The notes under the pieces: generated by a model
Database searches by the model: none
Seen by the model: the letters and a program-made list of their open reading frames with translations, nothing else
Told to the model about the DNA's origin: nothing
In this document: positions 11,103 through 21,621 of the stretch, in pieces
Layout of the letters: each line of letters opens with the position of its first letter
Numbering within the stretch: the stretch's first letter is position 1
NCBI GenBank assembly: GCA_024707305.1
Contig: JANPZZ010000005.1
Span: forward strand, 1-64,000
Source: Chitinophagaceae bacterium
GTDB taxonomy: Bacteria; Bacteroidota; Bacteroidia; Chitinophagales; Chitinophagaceae
Reading direction: 5' to 3'
Length of the DNA: 64,000 nt
Position numbers and translations under genes: made by a program

Positions 11103-11649
11103 TCAGGATGACCCTTTTTCGCCGGCAAACCAATGTTCTTTGTCTTTAAATAAAACATTGAATGTGGTAAACGAACCGTAAATACGTGTAATGTATTGTT
11201 GCAGGTTTACTTTGTCTTCATCGCTCAGCAATTTATGTGCATTGATTTGTTGTTCCAGTACACGAAGCCGGTCGCGTGCCATTACAATTTTGTGAAAGAA
11301 AATATCAATGGGAACTTCTTTCGCTTTCAACGATGCATCTGCTGGTTGCAGCAACATTGTGCCACCTTTCCAACGGTCGCCAAGCGGAACCACTTCTGTA
11401 AGGCCGCCCCAAAGACGCAGGATTTTTCAACAACGATATTTCAGCTTCGCTTTGTGTTTCCACTTCGGCACTCACATTTTCGGGAATAATATCATCCAGT
11501 TGCGGATCGGTTTTATCTATTTCTTTTATACCATGATGTATAAATGAAATAATATAGGTAGCGTATTTGATTCCCACGATTACGCCCGGACCAAACTGCG
11601 TATGTTGCAGGCGCGTACCGATGCCCAAAGTTGTTGTATCCATTACCAT
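11103..11649 (-). CDS. Conserved hypothetical with Tudor-like N-terminus
   Basis: About 182 residues after one frameshift repair near 11400-11430. The N-terminus (GTRLQHTQFGPGVIVGIKYA) resembles the small SH3/Tudor-like modules of CarD and UvrD C-terminal type, with the pattern G-x-x-L-x-H-x-x-F-G-x-G-V. The C-terminal half is helical (ARDRLRVLEQQINAHKLLSDE). No signal peptide; cytoplasmic. The family was not recognised; a nucleic-acid or protein-binding role is only a guess from the N-terminal pattern. Confidence 0.65.
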
Positions 11650-11741
11650 AAATTTATAAGCGAAAGATAGGGCGTTTTTTTATTTGTCGTTGAATGATTC
11701 ACGACAAACGAACTTCAATTGCTGATATTAAACCGGAGTGG

Positions 11742-12530
11742 TTAATAAGGTTCTTCGTCAATAAAATCTTCAGGCCTGAATTCCTGCGGAGGTAAGCCGT
11801 TTTTGAATCTTTCGTAAGCAGCTTTAATATAATACTGAAAATCGTAGTCGGATAATGCGGATGCAATGAAATACGATGGACGATAGATAAACATAAACGA
11901 GTCTAACACCGGTTCTGTGAGGCCTGTAAGCCGACGCACAACGGCTTTGTTGAAGCGGTGGTCAACAAATTTTTCCTGTTCCTGGTTGATGAGTCGTCTT
12001 TGAAACGACAACATACTTTTGTTTTTGCGGAAACGAAATACATCAATGATCTGGTTGAGATCGAAGCCCACTGCAGCGCCATATTGCGTTTGCGGTCGTA
12101 CCACACTCAATCCTGGTTTTTTATAATTGAAAACTTTGGCGTAATCCTCCCGGTTTTGCAAACTATCCTGTTTATAATCGCGGGGCCTGATTTTCACTTC
12201 TTTCAACGTTGTAATGTTGATATGAAGGGATATGTCGAAATTCAGCGGGTTTTGCATTTTTGCGATGGGAAACTTCTGCGTAGGTTTATTGAGATAACTG
12301 AACCAGATGGAGTCGCTCGGTTGCAATTCCAGTTCATATTGTCCATTGGCATTCGTGAAAGTGCCCTTGCCTGAGCTGCTCATTACTGAAACGAGCTCGA
12401 TTACATATAAGCGACTACTATCGTACACAGTACCGCGTACCGTCACTTTTTGCTGTGCGTGCAGCGATCCGCCTGAAGCAAGCAGCAAAAGGGAGAGCAA
12501 TAAGCAGTTATAAATGTAAAAACGACTCAA
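11742..12530 (-). CDS. CarboxypepD_reg-like domain protein, exported
   Basis: About 262 residues from a TTG at 12530; the open frame continues to 12614 without a better start. The signal sequence CLLLSLLLLASGGSLHAQ is followed by a carboxypeptidase-regulatory-like beta-sandwich (VTVRGTVYDSSRLYVIE, TFTNANGQYELEL), the fold used at the start of many Bacteroidota surface proteins. The rest is unrecognised and ends in an acidic tail (RPEDFIDEEPY). Probably periplasmic or outer-membrane associated. Confidence 0.68.
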   Translation of the reverse strand: MSRFYIYNCLLLSLLLLASGGSLHAQQKVTVRGTVYDSSRLYVIELVSVMSSSGKGTFTNANGQYELELQPSDSIWFSYLNKPTQKFPIAKMQNPLNFDISLHINITTLKEVKIRPRDYKQDSLQNREDYAKVFNYKKPGLSVVRPQTQYGAAVGFDLNQIIDVFRFRKNKSMLSFQRRLINQEQEKFVDHRFNKAVVRRLTGLTEPVLDSFMFIYRPSYFIASALSDYDFQYYIKAAYERFKNGLPPQEFRPEDFIDEEPY

Positions 12531-12600
12531 ATCAGGCCAGGTTGAAACGGCAAGTAACGAAAGAAATTGTAAAATAAAAGGTAAATGTTGCGTGCGTGAA

Positions 12601-12880
12601 TCGGCAAACGGCAAATGGAAATGTGAAAATGAGGAAATGGGAAAATGAGGAAATGAAGAAATGAGAAAATGAGAAAATGTGGAGATGAGGAAATGAGGAA
12701 ATGTGTGGTAAAGTATGAATGCCTCGAGGCGGTCACCGTTTTTTAAACCAAAACTGTGAATTACCCCTGCTTAATCGTGTGAAATACTGGCGTATTGTAA
12801 TGACTACCTGCAACCAAAATCATTTTCACATTTTCTCATCTCCACATTTCCTCATTTCCACATTGCCACATTGCCACATT
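12601..12880. repeat. Composite CGGCAAA / AAATGAGG inverted-arm element
   Basis: Left arm 12601-12703 begins CGGCAAACGGCAAATGG, then ten or more degenerate GAAATGAGG words; right arm 12821-12880 is made of CATTTTCACATTTTCTC words. The arm runs into the stop codon of the serine hydrolase at 12879. The spacer of about 117 bp has no gene. Confidence 0.8.
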
Positions 12881-14165
12881 ACTGCATTGCCTCCAGCGCT
12901 GCATACACCAACACCTTAAACTTATTATGTATTTCTCCATGCGAATGTGGAAACTGGTTGATGAATAGCTGCGCGATGATTTTCTTTTCGGGATCTACCC
13001 AGAAGGAAGAACTAAAGAATCCGCCCCATTCAAAACTACCGGGGCTGGGAGGCGTTTTGGGAACACTTTTTTCGGTGTAAATACCGACACCGAGCCCCAT
13101 GAATTTATCATCCCAGTAAGCAGGATGAAATTGTGGGCTGCGCATCATAGTGACTGTTGTCGGGCTCAATATCCGTTTGCCATTGTATTCACCATTGTTG
13201 AGCAGCATTTGCATAAAGATGCCATAGTCGAGTGCGGTGCAATTCAGACCGCCTCCTCCAGAGAAGAAAGTGCCTTCAGTAGCAGGGTATTCAACATCAA
13301 CCGTTCCATTCATTGTAAAATAGCGATCTTTCATAAAAACGCTTTCTTTCTCCTCATTTTCCGAGGCAACTTTTACAAGGCGATTGTATTTTGATTTCGG
13401 TAAAAAGAAATAAGTATCCTTCATTCCCAGCGGTTCAAAAATGCGTGTGCGCAAGAATTCATCCAGCGATTGTCCGCTTACTACTTCAATCAGGTACCCG
13501 AGCAGGTCAATGTTTAATCCATAGGTCCACTTTTCACCCGGTTGATGCATGAGTGGAAGTTTTCCGAGCGTTTTCATTTGATCGGCAAGCAACAGGTTTC
13601 CTACACCGAGCCCACCCATTATTCCATTTTTATAATAAATAGCATTAGACTCGTTGCTTCCTATTTGCGCATAACCAATACCGGAAGTATGTGTGAGGAG
13701 CTGACGAATGGTGATAGCGCTTTTTGCTGGAACAGTGGTATAAGTGGTGTCGGCAGCATTGAACTTATCAAGTACTTCCATTTTTTTGAATGCTGGAATA
13801 TAATTTCCAATAGGATCATCGAGTCCGAATTTTCCTTCTTCATATAACATTAATACGCCCACAGCAGTTACTGCTTTGGTTTGCGAAGCAATGCGGAAAA
13901 TATCATCTTTCTGCAAAGGCTTTTTTGTATCAAGATTTGAATAACCGAACGCTTTGTGGTAAACAATTTTGCCTTCGCGTGCAATGAGAATGCTGGCTCC
14001 GGGCATCCATTTTTTATCGACATATTCCTGCATGAGTTTATCAATCCGTTGCAGGCGTTCTGCCGAAAAGCCAGCTGAAGCGGGAGCCGCTTCTTTTAAA
14101 ACCGATTGTGCAAAAAGATTTAAACAAAGAAGTGTAATGGCTAAAGCCAGCAAGCATTTGCGCAT
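12879..14165 (-). CDS. Serine hydrolase, beta-lactamase class C family
   Basis: 428 residues, intact. Cleavable signal MRKCLLALAITLLCLNLFAQ. Catalytic SxxK is SQTK in FRIASQTKAVTAVG near residue 93; YGLN in WTYGLNIDLLGYL gives the YxN; GGGGLN and FEWGGFFSS follow. It is exported and acts on a periplasmic or external ester or peptide. It differs from the hydrolase at 9509 in lacking the lipoprotein Cys and the C-terminal extension, so the two are paralogues of family level only. Confidence 0.84.
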   Translation of the reverse strand: MRKCLLALAITLLCLNLFAQSVLKEAAPASAGFSAERLQRIDKLMQEYVDKKWMPGASILIAREGKIVYHKAFGYSNLDTKKPLQKDDIFRIASQTKAVTAVGVLMLYEEGKFGLDDPIGNYIPAFKKMEVLDKFNAADTTYTTVPAKSAITIRQLLTHTSGIGYAQIGSNESNAIYYKNGIMGGLGVGNLLLADQMKTLGKLPLMHQPGEKWTYGLNIDLLGYLIEVVSGQSLDEFLRTRIFEPLGMKDTYFFLPKSKYNRLVKVASENEEKESVFMKDRYFTMNGTVDVEYPATEGTFFSGGGGLNCTALDYGIFMQMLLNNGEYNGKRILSPTTVTMMRSPQFHPAYWDDKFMGLGVGIYTEKSVPKTPPSPGSFEWGGFFSSSFWVDPEKKIIAQLFINQFPHSHGEIHNKFKVLVYAALEAMQ

Positions 14166-14278
14166 GATGAAGAGGTTTGGTAAAGAAAATTACACCAAAA
14201 GGATCAAAAAAGCGCAACGCAAATACTGATCGATGCTTTTTTATATATTGATAACAGAACCGATTACCAAACGATCGG

Positions 14279-14839
14279 TCAGATCAGGGAGTCAATCACC
14301 ACAGGGAAATGTTGGTGCTCAAGTTGATGAATACGTTGTGCAAGTGTATCAGCCGTATCGCCAGGCAACACGGGACAGGTGGTCTGGAAAATAGTATCGC
14401 CATGATCGTAATGCTCATCCACATAATGAATAGTGATACCGCTTTTTGTTTCGCCGGCTGCAACAACAGCTTCATGAACATGTTTACCATACATGCCTTT
14501 GCCACCATAGTTGGGAAGCAGCGCAGGGTGAATGTTGACAATGCGACCGCGGAATGCCTGGATAATGCTGTTGGGAATCTTCCATAAAAAGCCTGCAAGC
14601 ACAATTAAAGAAGGATTGTATTGCTGTAATTGTGGAACATATCCGTCGCCCCTGAAAAATGGTTCCTTTTCGATCATCAACACGGGAATATTTGCTTTCT
14701 CTGCAATGTTGATGACTCCCGCCCCCGGTTTATTACAAACAATCAGCGCGATTTGCGCTTTTTGATTTTGCTGAAAATGTTCAATAATACGCGCGGCATT
14801 TGAACCGGCACCGGAAGCGAAGATGATGAGTTGTTTCAC
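14279..14839 (-). CDS. purN: Phosphoribosylglycinamide formyltransferase
   Basis: 186 residues, normal length. Transfers formyl from 10-formyl-tetrahydrofolate to GAR in purine synthesis. Seen: N-terminal FASGAGSNAARI phosphate-binding loop, the catalytic region NIHPALLPNYGGKGMYG with Asn and His, and the conserved SGITIHYVDEHYDHG containing the catalytic Asp. The start is preceded by no clear promoter. It stands alone, without other pur genes, upstream of the 20-bp tandem array. Confidence 0.93.
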   Translation of the reverse strand: MKQLIIFASGAGSNAARIIEHFQQNQKAQIALIVCNKPGAGVINIAEKANIPVLMIEKEPFFRGDGYVPQLQQYNPSLIVLAGFLWKIPNSIIQAFRGRIVNIHPALLPNYGGKGMYGKHVHEAVVAAGETKSGITIHYVDEHYDHGDTIFQTTCPVLPGDTADTLAQRIHQLEHQHFPVVIDSLI

Positions 14840-14879
14840 GCGGCGAATTTAGCGAGAAAGCGTGAATCGTGATGTGTGA

Positions 14880-15182
14880 GTAGGGACGCGCTGCAGCGCG
14901 TCCCTACGTAATGCAGCGCGTCCCTACGTGATGCAGCGCGTCCCTACGTGATGCAGCGCGTCCCTACGTGATGCAGCGCGTCCCTACGTGATGCAGCGCG
15001 TCCTACGTGATGCAGCGCGTCCCTACTGCAGCGCGTCCCTACGTAATGCAGCGCATCCCTACGTAATGCAGCGCATCCCTACGTGATGCAGCGCATCCCT
15101 ACGTAATGCAGCGCGTCCCTACGTGATGCAGCGCGTCCCTACGTGATGCAGCGCGTCCCTACGTGATGCAGCGCGTCCCTAC
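14880..15182. repeat. Tandem array, 15 copies of a 20-bp palindrome-derived unit
   Basis: Fifteen copies of GTGATGCAGCGCGTCCCTAC. The array opens with a perfect 28-bp palindrome at 14880-14907: GTAGGGACGCGC, then TGCA, then GCGCGTCCCTAC. Variation is limited to GTGAT/GTAAT at the joint, GCGCG/GCGCA in copies 9-11, one copy lacking a C (near 15001) and one lacking the GTGA joint (near 15026). It occupies the divergent space between purN and a TPR gene. Confidence 0.93.
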
Positions 15183-15185
15183 AAC

Positions 15186-15325
15186 AAACGGCAAAAAAAA
15201 TGTGACAATATGTAAATGTGCCAATGGGCAATTCAAATTAGGGAGGCGATAAATGAATCAATGCTTACGTGAATATCTGTATTCCCACATTTTCTCATTT
15301 CCATATTTCCACATCGTCCTTTGCC
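15186..15325. repeat. AAATGTG inverted-arm element
   Basis: Left arm 15186-15230 (CGGCAAAAAAAATGTGAC, then AATGTGCCAATGGGC); right arm 15283-15325 (CCCACATTTTCTCATTTCC, then TTTGCCG). The spacer is about 50 bp. It lies directly after the 20-bp array and before the TPR gene. Confidence 0.7.
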
Positions 15326-15362
15326 GATTTCTTTTTACTTTCAAATCCTCAACCATCTCGCT

Positions 15363-16280
15363 ATGTTTTCCAAACTAACTTTGCTGCTTTTTCTTCTTAT
15401 GTCCGTGGGTACAAACCTGTTTGGCCAGGTATGCGCCACTGTTCCTGAACCAGCCGCTACCGAAGAGCAGAAACTGAAATTGCAGAAAGCTTTTTCCAAC
15501 TACCAGCAAAACAATGATAACGCCGACAACATCATCTGGTATGGACGCCACCTGGGGTACAATGGAGAATACGCGCAGGCGATTGATATTTTTGACCAGG
15601 GCATCGAAAAGTTCCCGCGTGATGCGCGCATGTATCGCCACCGCGGGCATCGCTATTTAACGGTACGATGTTTTGATAAAGCCATCGCCGATTTTGAGAA
15701 AGCAGCCAAATTGGTGCGCAATAAACCGGATGAGATTGAACCCGATGGAATGCCGAATGCAAAGAATATTCCTACCAGCACACTACAAACCAATATATAT
15801 TATCACCTGGGCCTCGCTTATTTTTTTAAAAATAATATACCTAAAGCCGAAGCTGCATTTCGTGCCTGCCTCGAATTATCAAAAAACGACGATATGAAAA
15901 TTGCTACAGCCAACTGGCTGAATTTGATTTTACAGGCGCAGGGAAAAAAGGAAGAAGCAAAGCAGTTATGGCAAAGCCTGCCACAGGAACCTAACCTTAT
16001 CGAGAATTTCGACTACTGGCTATTGTTGCGATTGTATTATGTAGATAAACCCACAACAAAAGAACAAATGCAGTCTTACCTCGACGAACTGAACACGCAG
16101 CGGAGGACTATTCTGAGTGCAGCCACCACAGCTTTTGGCATCGGTTATTATTGTAAGCTGAACAACCTGAATGAGCAGGCCGAAGAACTTTTTGAAAAAG
16201 TTTTATCGTCGGGACAATGGGCAAGTTTCGGATTCATTGCCGCAGAAACAACAAAAAGGAAGATAAAGCCCTGGGTTTAA
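15363..16280 (+). CDS. Exported TPR-repeat protein
   Basis: 305 residues from ATG 15363. Signal peptide MFSKLTLLLFLLMSVGTNLFGQ. At least three TPR-like helix pairs: NGEYAQAIDIFDQGIEKFPRD (about 65-85), VRCFDKAIADFEKAAKL (100-117) and FKNNIPKAEAAFRACLEL (150-167), then helical sequence to the C-terminus (NNLNEQAEELFEKVLSSG). A periplasmic scaffold role is typical; no partner can be named. It overlaps the end of the convergent small membrane gene by 4 bp. Confidence 0.8.
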   Translation: MFSKLTLLLFLLMSVGTNLFGQVCATVPEPAATEEQKLKLQKAFSNYQQNNDNADNIIWYGRHLGYNGEYAQAIDIFDQGIEKFPRDARMYRHRGHRYLTVRCFDKAIADFEKAAKLVRNKPDEIEPDGMPNAKNIPTSTLQTNIYYHLGLAYFFKNNIPKAEAAFRACLELSKNDDMKIATANWLNLILQAQGKKEEAKQLWQSLPQEPNLIENFDYWLLLRLYYVDKPTTKEQMQSYLDELNTQRRTILSAATTAFGIGYYCKLNNLNEQAEELFEKVLSSGQWASFGFIAAETTKRKIKPWV

Positions 16281-16558
16281 CGAATGATCTTCATGCGTCG
16301 GCCCATTTTTTTGAGATAACTGATGAAAAAGCGGAACTGGCCGAAGAAGACGGAAACCACCAAAACTGAGATGGGCCAGATCAACGTAACCAGGATTACG
16401 TAAACCAGTACCCATAAGAATCCGCGTTCAATAGGCAAATAACCCATGATCGCTTTGCCGGCCAGCCCGGTAAGGCTACCACCGATTGCGAACGTGCAGA
16501 GTATAAGAAGCAATTGAAGTCCACTTACCTTCCATTTATTTTTGAGCCGGCTGAACAT
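16277..16558 (-). CDS. Two-helix membrane protein (DUF6787-like)
   Basis: 93 residues with two hydrophobic helices (LQLLLILCTFAIGGSLTG and FLWVLVYVILVTLIWPISVL), basic ends (RLKNKWK, KKMGRRMKIIR) and FGQFRFF between helix and tail. Resembles a small inner-membrane family common in Bacteroidota, which I recall as DUF6787; the family name is from memory. Function unknown. Confidence 0.65.
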   Translation of the reverse strand: MFSRLKNKWKVSGLQLLLILCTFAIGGSLTGLAGKAIMGYLPIERGFLWVLVYVILVTLIWPISVLVVSVFFGQFRFFISYLKKMGRRMKIIR

Positions 16559-16969
16559 TGTATCAGTCTGATGTTTAATTAGTTATATTCAAATATAAGT
16601 CCCGGAACCCTGGTGTGTTTATCTGCTGGGCCGGGTGAACCGGCCAGAAAACGGGTGATTCTCCAACACCGGATCAGCTGGTTGGTTCAACGCCGTAAAC
16701 CTGTCAATTTTTCCGGGATGTCCGCAAAAGTCTGCAAAAAACAGTTCTCTTCCAGACCGATTTTCACAAATCCACGATACCCACACAGAGTTGACGTATT
16801 TATGACAAACAATTTTCGACATCCCTAAAAAATGCATATAAATCCGCTGAAATGCAGGCTGGTAGCGGGTTAAAAATTTTTGGAAACGTTGGCATTTTGT
16901 TAACTCCGTGGCTTATTTTTGCAGCCGGTTAGAGCTATTTATCCACATTTTCACAGATTAATCGCTGCT
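16559..16969. other. Intergenic region, regulatory, upstream of the respiratory operon
   Basis: 411 bp without a gene. It contains an imperfect GC-rich hairpin (CTGGGCCGG/CCGGCCAG, 16624-16643) of unknown role and, at its right end, the candidate promoter for actA. Both neighbours are transcribed outward. Confidence 0.6.
16889..16921 (+). promoter_or_regulatory. Promoter of the act-cox operon: TTG-N22-TATTTTTG
   Basis: TTG at 16889-16891, a 22-nt spacer, then TATTTTTG at 16914-16921, matching the Bacteroidota TTG-N17-23-TAnnTTTG form. It predicts a leader of roughly 40 nt before ATG 16970. It is the only consensus-like promoter seen in front of the block. Confidence 0.55.
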
Positions 16970-18238
16970 ATGATTCCTTGTAAACCAAAGGCCCTGAAAC
17001 TGACACTTTTTACGCTGTTATTTGTTGTATTTACCGCGTTTCAGGTTTCGGCTCAGGATGGAAAGGCACTTTTCACGGCCAATTGCGCCAGTTGTCATAA
17101 TGTATTTAAAGATGGTACAGGGCCTAAACTCGGTGGTGTAATCGAGGATGAGTTCTATGCCGACAAGCAAAAGATGTATGACTGGGTACACAATCCCGGC
17201 GCACACCTGAGCGAGCCACGTTATGCAGCGTTGAAAGCGAAGTTCGGATCGGTGATGACTCCTTTCCCGCAATTGAAAAACGAGGATATCGACGCAATCT
17301 TCAAACATGTAGAAGAAACTTTCGCAAAAGGTCCTGGTGGTGGTACAACCCCAACGCCAACTGGTGAAGCAGCAACTGACAACTCCAGCCAAAACGCTGT
17401 AATCTTTGGCGTTATTTCCCTGATTCTTGCAATTGTTGCACTGATCCTTTTGCAGGTAAACAGTAACCTGAAAAAAATGTCGGACGATGCAGAAGGTATT
17501 CAGCGCCCTGAGCCTGTTGCTTTCTATCGTAATAAAGTATATATCGCCATGGTTGCGATCCTCTTCTTTATTGTAGGGGGTTACTTCACTGCAAAAGGAA
17601 TGATTGGTATGCAGCGTCAGACCAACTACGAACCCGAGCAACCCATTTTCTACTCACATAAAGTTCACGCAGGTATTAACCAGATTAACTGTTTGTATTG
17701 CCATGGTAATGCATGGGAAAGCAAACATGCGGCTGTGCCTTCAGTGAATGTGTGTATGAATTGTCACAAAACCATTAACGAATACACAGGTCCGCAACTT
17801 TACGACCGCAAGGGTAAAGAGGTAAACGGAACTGCTGAAATCGCGAAGCTTTACAAATACGCTGGTTTTGATCCTTCAAAACCCAACGACTGGAAAGCTG
17901 AAAATGCAACCGCAATTCCCTGGGTTAAAATTCACAATCTTCCTGATCACGTTTACTTCAACCATTCACAACACGTTCGTGCAGGTAATGTACAGTGCCA
18001 GACATGTCACGGTAACATTGACCAGATGGACGAAGTGTTCCAGTTCTCTGAGTTGAGCATGGGATGGTGCGTGAATTGCCACCGTGAAACAGCGGTTAAC
18101 TTCAATTACGACAGCACTAAAGGCAATCAGTTCTACAGCATATACGAGAAATTCCACAATGACATCCGCGATGGCAAAATGGATAGCGTTCGTGTAGAGC
18201 ATATCGGTGGACTGGAGTGCCAGAAATGCCATTATTAA
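16970..18238 (+). CDS. actA: Alternative complex III, multihaem cytochrome c subunit ActA with N-terminal monohaem domain
   Basis: 422 residues. Signal peptide (LTLFTLLFVVFTAFQVSAQ), then a monohaem cytochrome c domain (CASCH near 37, LGGVIEDEF), a hydrophobic helix (VIFGVISLILAIVALILLQV, about 145-165), a second helix near 200, and a periplasmic part with five more haem sites: CLYCH, CMNCH, CQTCH, CVNCH, CQKCH. Six CxxCH in total. The C-terminal part is the ActA pentahaem domain that moves electrons from the Fe-S/quinol site of ACIII; the N-terminal monohaem domain is an addition. First gene of the operon; 151 bp separate it from actB. Confidence 0.9.
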   Translation: MIPCKPKALKLTLFTLLFVVFTAFQVSAQDGKALFTANCASCHNVFKDGTGPKLGGVIEDEFYADKQKMYDWVHNPGAHLSEPRYAALKAKFGSVMTPFPQLKNEDIDAIFKHVEETFAKGPGGGTTPTPTGEAATDNSSQNAVIFGVISLILAIVALILLQVNSNLKKMSDDAEGIQRPEPVAFYRNKVYIAMVAILFFIVGGYFTAKGMIGMQRQTNYEPEQPIFYSHKVHAGINQINCLYCHGNAWESKHAAVPSVNVCMNCHKTINEYTGPQLYDRKGKEVNGTAEIAKLYKYAGFDPSKPNDWKAENATAIPWVKIHNLPDHVYFNHSQHVRAGNVQCQTCHGNIDQMDEVFQFSELSMGWCVNCHRETAVNFNYDSTKGNQFYSIYEKFHNDIRDGKMDSVRVEHIGGLECQKCHY

Positions 18239-18389
18239 TAACGTCGGCAGTGAGTAGTTGCTGCGGCAACTGCTGATTGTATCACTGGATTCTAAAATTT
18301 CAAAAAAGCAGTTGAAAGCTGTGAAGCGATAAAACGCAAACAGCAAACCGGATACGAGATCGGTCATTCAGCTGATAACTCTGATAAAT

Positions 18390-21300
18390 ATGAGCCAAAA
18401 CATGTACTGGCAGGGATTCGGACAGATCAATGATCCGGAAAATTTTCAGAAGAAGGTAGAGGATGAGTTTCGTGAAGAGTTGCCTTTTGAAGGCTTCGAC
18501 AGCGGCAGCCTGGCTGATGCCAAAGCTCCCCGTCGTGACTTTCTGAAATACCTCGGGTTTAGTACGGCTGCTGCCGCCCTGGCTGCTGGTTGTAAAGTTC
18601 CTGAGCGTAAAGTAATCCCATATGCCAACAAACCCGAGAACCTGATTCCCGGCGAGGCAAAATATTATGCCACTACCTATGTACAGGACGGCGATGTTTT
18701 GCCAATTGTTGCTAAAGTACGTGACGGTCGTCCCATCAAAATTGAAGGGAATATCGAATCTTCTTATACAAAAGGCGGAACCAGCGCCCGGGCGCAGGCC
18801 TCCGTTCTCGACCTCTACGATATGCACCGCCTCACCAACCCTAAACACAAAAAGGGTGACAAGTTTGAGGAGGTTCCTACTTATGAACAACTGGACAAAG
18901 AAATAACTGCTGCACTCGCAGGTTTGAATGGTGCAAAAGTGGTAGTGCTTACCGGCAGTATTGTTTCTCCCAGTACACAACAACTGATCAACGAATTCCT
19001 GGCAAAAAAATGCAGGAAGCGAGCATGTCGTAATTGATCCGGTTTCTTATAGCGGTATGTTGCAGGCGAATGAAGCTTCTGGCTTCGGTCGCAAACTGCC
19101 TTCTTACCAGTTTGATGCTGCTAAAGTAATTGTGAGCCTTGATGCCGATTTCCTGGGCAACTGGATGAACCCGGTTGAAAATGGAGTTGGTTATGGTAAA
19201 GGCCGCAAGATTGATGAGAAGAACCCGCAGATGAGCAAACACTACCAGTTTGAAGGTCATCTGAGCACTACTGGTGCGAATGCAGACGAACGCTTTACAC
19301 ATCGCCCATCTGAAACAGGTGCGGTTGCACTGGCTTTACTCGCTGCAATCAACGGCTCTGTATCTGCACCTTCCATTGCGGATGCAAAACTGAAAGCAGG
19401 TATCGAAAAAGCGGCTGCTGATCTGAAAACGCACAACGGTGCCGGCCTGGTTGTTTCAGGCAGCAACGATGTAAATGTACAGATTGTTGTAAACGCCATC
19501 AACGCTGCTATCGGCGCTTATGGTTCTACTATCAACTGGGGTGTTACTTCTAACTATCGCCAGGGAGTTGACAAACGCGTAAGCGACCTGCTTTCTCAAA
19601 TGGAAGCTGGTCAGGTTGGTGCATTGCTGATTGCTGATGCAAACCCTGTATATACTTATTTCGATGGTGAGCGCTTTGGAAAAGCACTGGCTAAAGTAAA
19701 ACTTACGGTTTCATTCAGCGAACGTCTGGATGAAACAACTGCACTCTGCCAGTATTCAGTGCCTACCCACCACTTCCTCGAAAGCTGGGGTGATGCTGAA
19801 CCAAAATCAGGACTGGTGAGCTTTATGCAGCCCACTATTCATCCTTTGTTTAAAACACGCCAGTGGCAGACATCACTGCTGAAATGGAGTGGCAACGATA
19901 CTACTTACGAAACGTACCTGCGCAACTACTGGTCAGGTAAAATCGGAAGTGTTGAATTATTTGAAGAAAGCCTGAGCCGCGGTATTTGGGAAACTCCAGG
20001 TACTGTAAGCGCTGGTGCCTACTCTGGTGGGGCCCTTGCAAATGCGGCAAACGCTATCAGTGCTGCGCCGAAAGTATCAGGTGCAGAAATCGTGTTGTAC
20101 CAAAAAGTTTCTATCGGTGCAGGCGCGGGCGCTTCTAACCCATGGTTGCAGGAACTTCCTGATCCCATCTCTAAAGCATGCTGGGGCAACTATGCGCTCA
20201 TCAGCATGAAGATGGCGAAAGAATTGCTGGGCCTTGACCTGGTTAACGGAAGTGAAAAATCTAAAAACAATTACGAATACTATCCCCAAAAGCCGGTAAT
20301 CAAAATTGCTATCGGTGAAAAATCTGTGGAACTGCCCGTACTGGTAATTCCGGGGATGAATGAAAATACAATCGCTGTTGCGGTAGGTTATGGTCGTGCC
20401 GACAGCCTGGGCAAAACAGCTGCAGGAATCGGTGCGAATGTTTATCCTTTTGCAAAACTGAATGGCGAAACGGTTTCATACAGCAATGCTGTTGAAATCA
20501 CCGACATGAAGCGTAAAGAGAAGATCGCGCAAATGCAGATCCACAACTCTTACGAAGGACGTTTGGATGTGGTGCGCGAAACAACGCTCGCTACCTTCAA
20601 ACAACGCCCCACTGAAATTCTGGATGCTCGTAATCACCTCAAAGAAGCTTATGGCGGAAAAGAAGGTGACTTCCGTAAAGAAGGTACGTTGTATGGCGTA
20701 CATGCCAACCCAGGTTTGAAATGGGGTATGAACATCGACATGAATGCCTGCTATGGTTGCGGCGCCTGCGTGGTGGCCTGTCATGCAGAAAACAACGTGC
20801 CGGTGGTGGGTAAAAACGAAGTACTGCGTTACCACGATATGCACTGGCTGCGTATTGACCGCTACTTTGTAAGTGATAAAGAAAATCCGGATGACCTGAA
20901 AGGCGTGGTATTCCAGCCGATGATGTGCCAGCATTGCGATAACGCTCCTTGCGAAAACGTATGCCCGGTAGCAGCAACCAACCACAGCAGTGAAGGTATC
21001 AACCAGATGGCTTATAACCGTTGCATCGGTACCCGCTATTGCGCCAACAACTGTCCTTATAAAGTTCGTCGCTTTAACTGGGCGGATTATACAGGAGCTG
21101 ACAGCTTCAAAAACAACCAGGATCAGCAAACGGTAGGTAAGCTGAACGATGTGGTGTTTCAGATGAATGATGAGCTGACACGCATGGTATTGAATCCTGA
21201 TGTTACGGTTCGCTCACGTGGTGTAATGGAAAAATGTAGCTTCTGCGTACAACGTACACAGGCTGCTAAACTGCAGGCGAAGAAAGAAAACCGTCCGCTG

Positions 21301-21570
21301 CTGGATGGCGAAGCAAAAACTGCCTGTCAGCAGGCTTGCGCTGGCGATGCAATCATTTTCGGTAATGTGAACGATCCCAATACACAGATCTCTAAAGTAC
21401 GTGAGGAGAATCCTCAACGCAGCTTCCTGGTACTGGAGCAACTGCACGTGTTGCCCAACGTAACCTACCTGGCGAAAGTGCGCAATACCGATGAGATCAT
21501 TCCCGGAAAAGGACATCATGCAAAACCGGCAACGGAACATGCAGGTGCTGAAGAAGGAGCGCATCATTAA
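18390..21570 (+). CDS. actB: Alternative complex III, Fe-S subunit ActB
   Basis: About 1060 residues. An N-terminal Tat-like segment RRDFLKYLGFSTAAAALAAG, then a molybdopterin-oxidoreductase-like domain (no cofactor expected in ACIII), then a ferredoxin domain with four clusters' worth of Cys: CYGCGACVVAC, CQHCDNAPCENVCP, CIGTRYCANNCP, and CSFCVQR with a later CQQAC. It is anchored beside ActC and ActA on the periplasmic side. A run of seven A at 19004-19010 breaks the frame; repair joins FLAKK to SEHVVIDPVSYSGMLQA. A His-rich tail closes the protein (HHAKPATEHAGAEEGAHH). Confidence 0.93.
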
Positions 21571-21621
21571 TAGCGAGAAGAAGAACTAAACAGGATAATT
21601 AACTATTAGGAAATTTATCAT

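Noticed and set aside
9509..14165. Beta-lactam resistance genes
   Set aside because: Both class C-fold serine hydrolases belong to a broad esterase/peptidase family; nothing in the sequence or neighbourhood supports antibiotic hydrolysis.
14880..15182. CRISPR array
   Set aside because: The 20-bp units are contiguous with no unique spacers, begin with a palindrome, and no cas gene is near. It is a tandem repeat.
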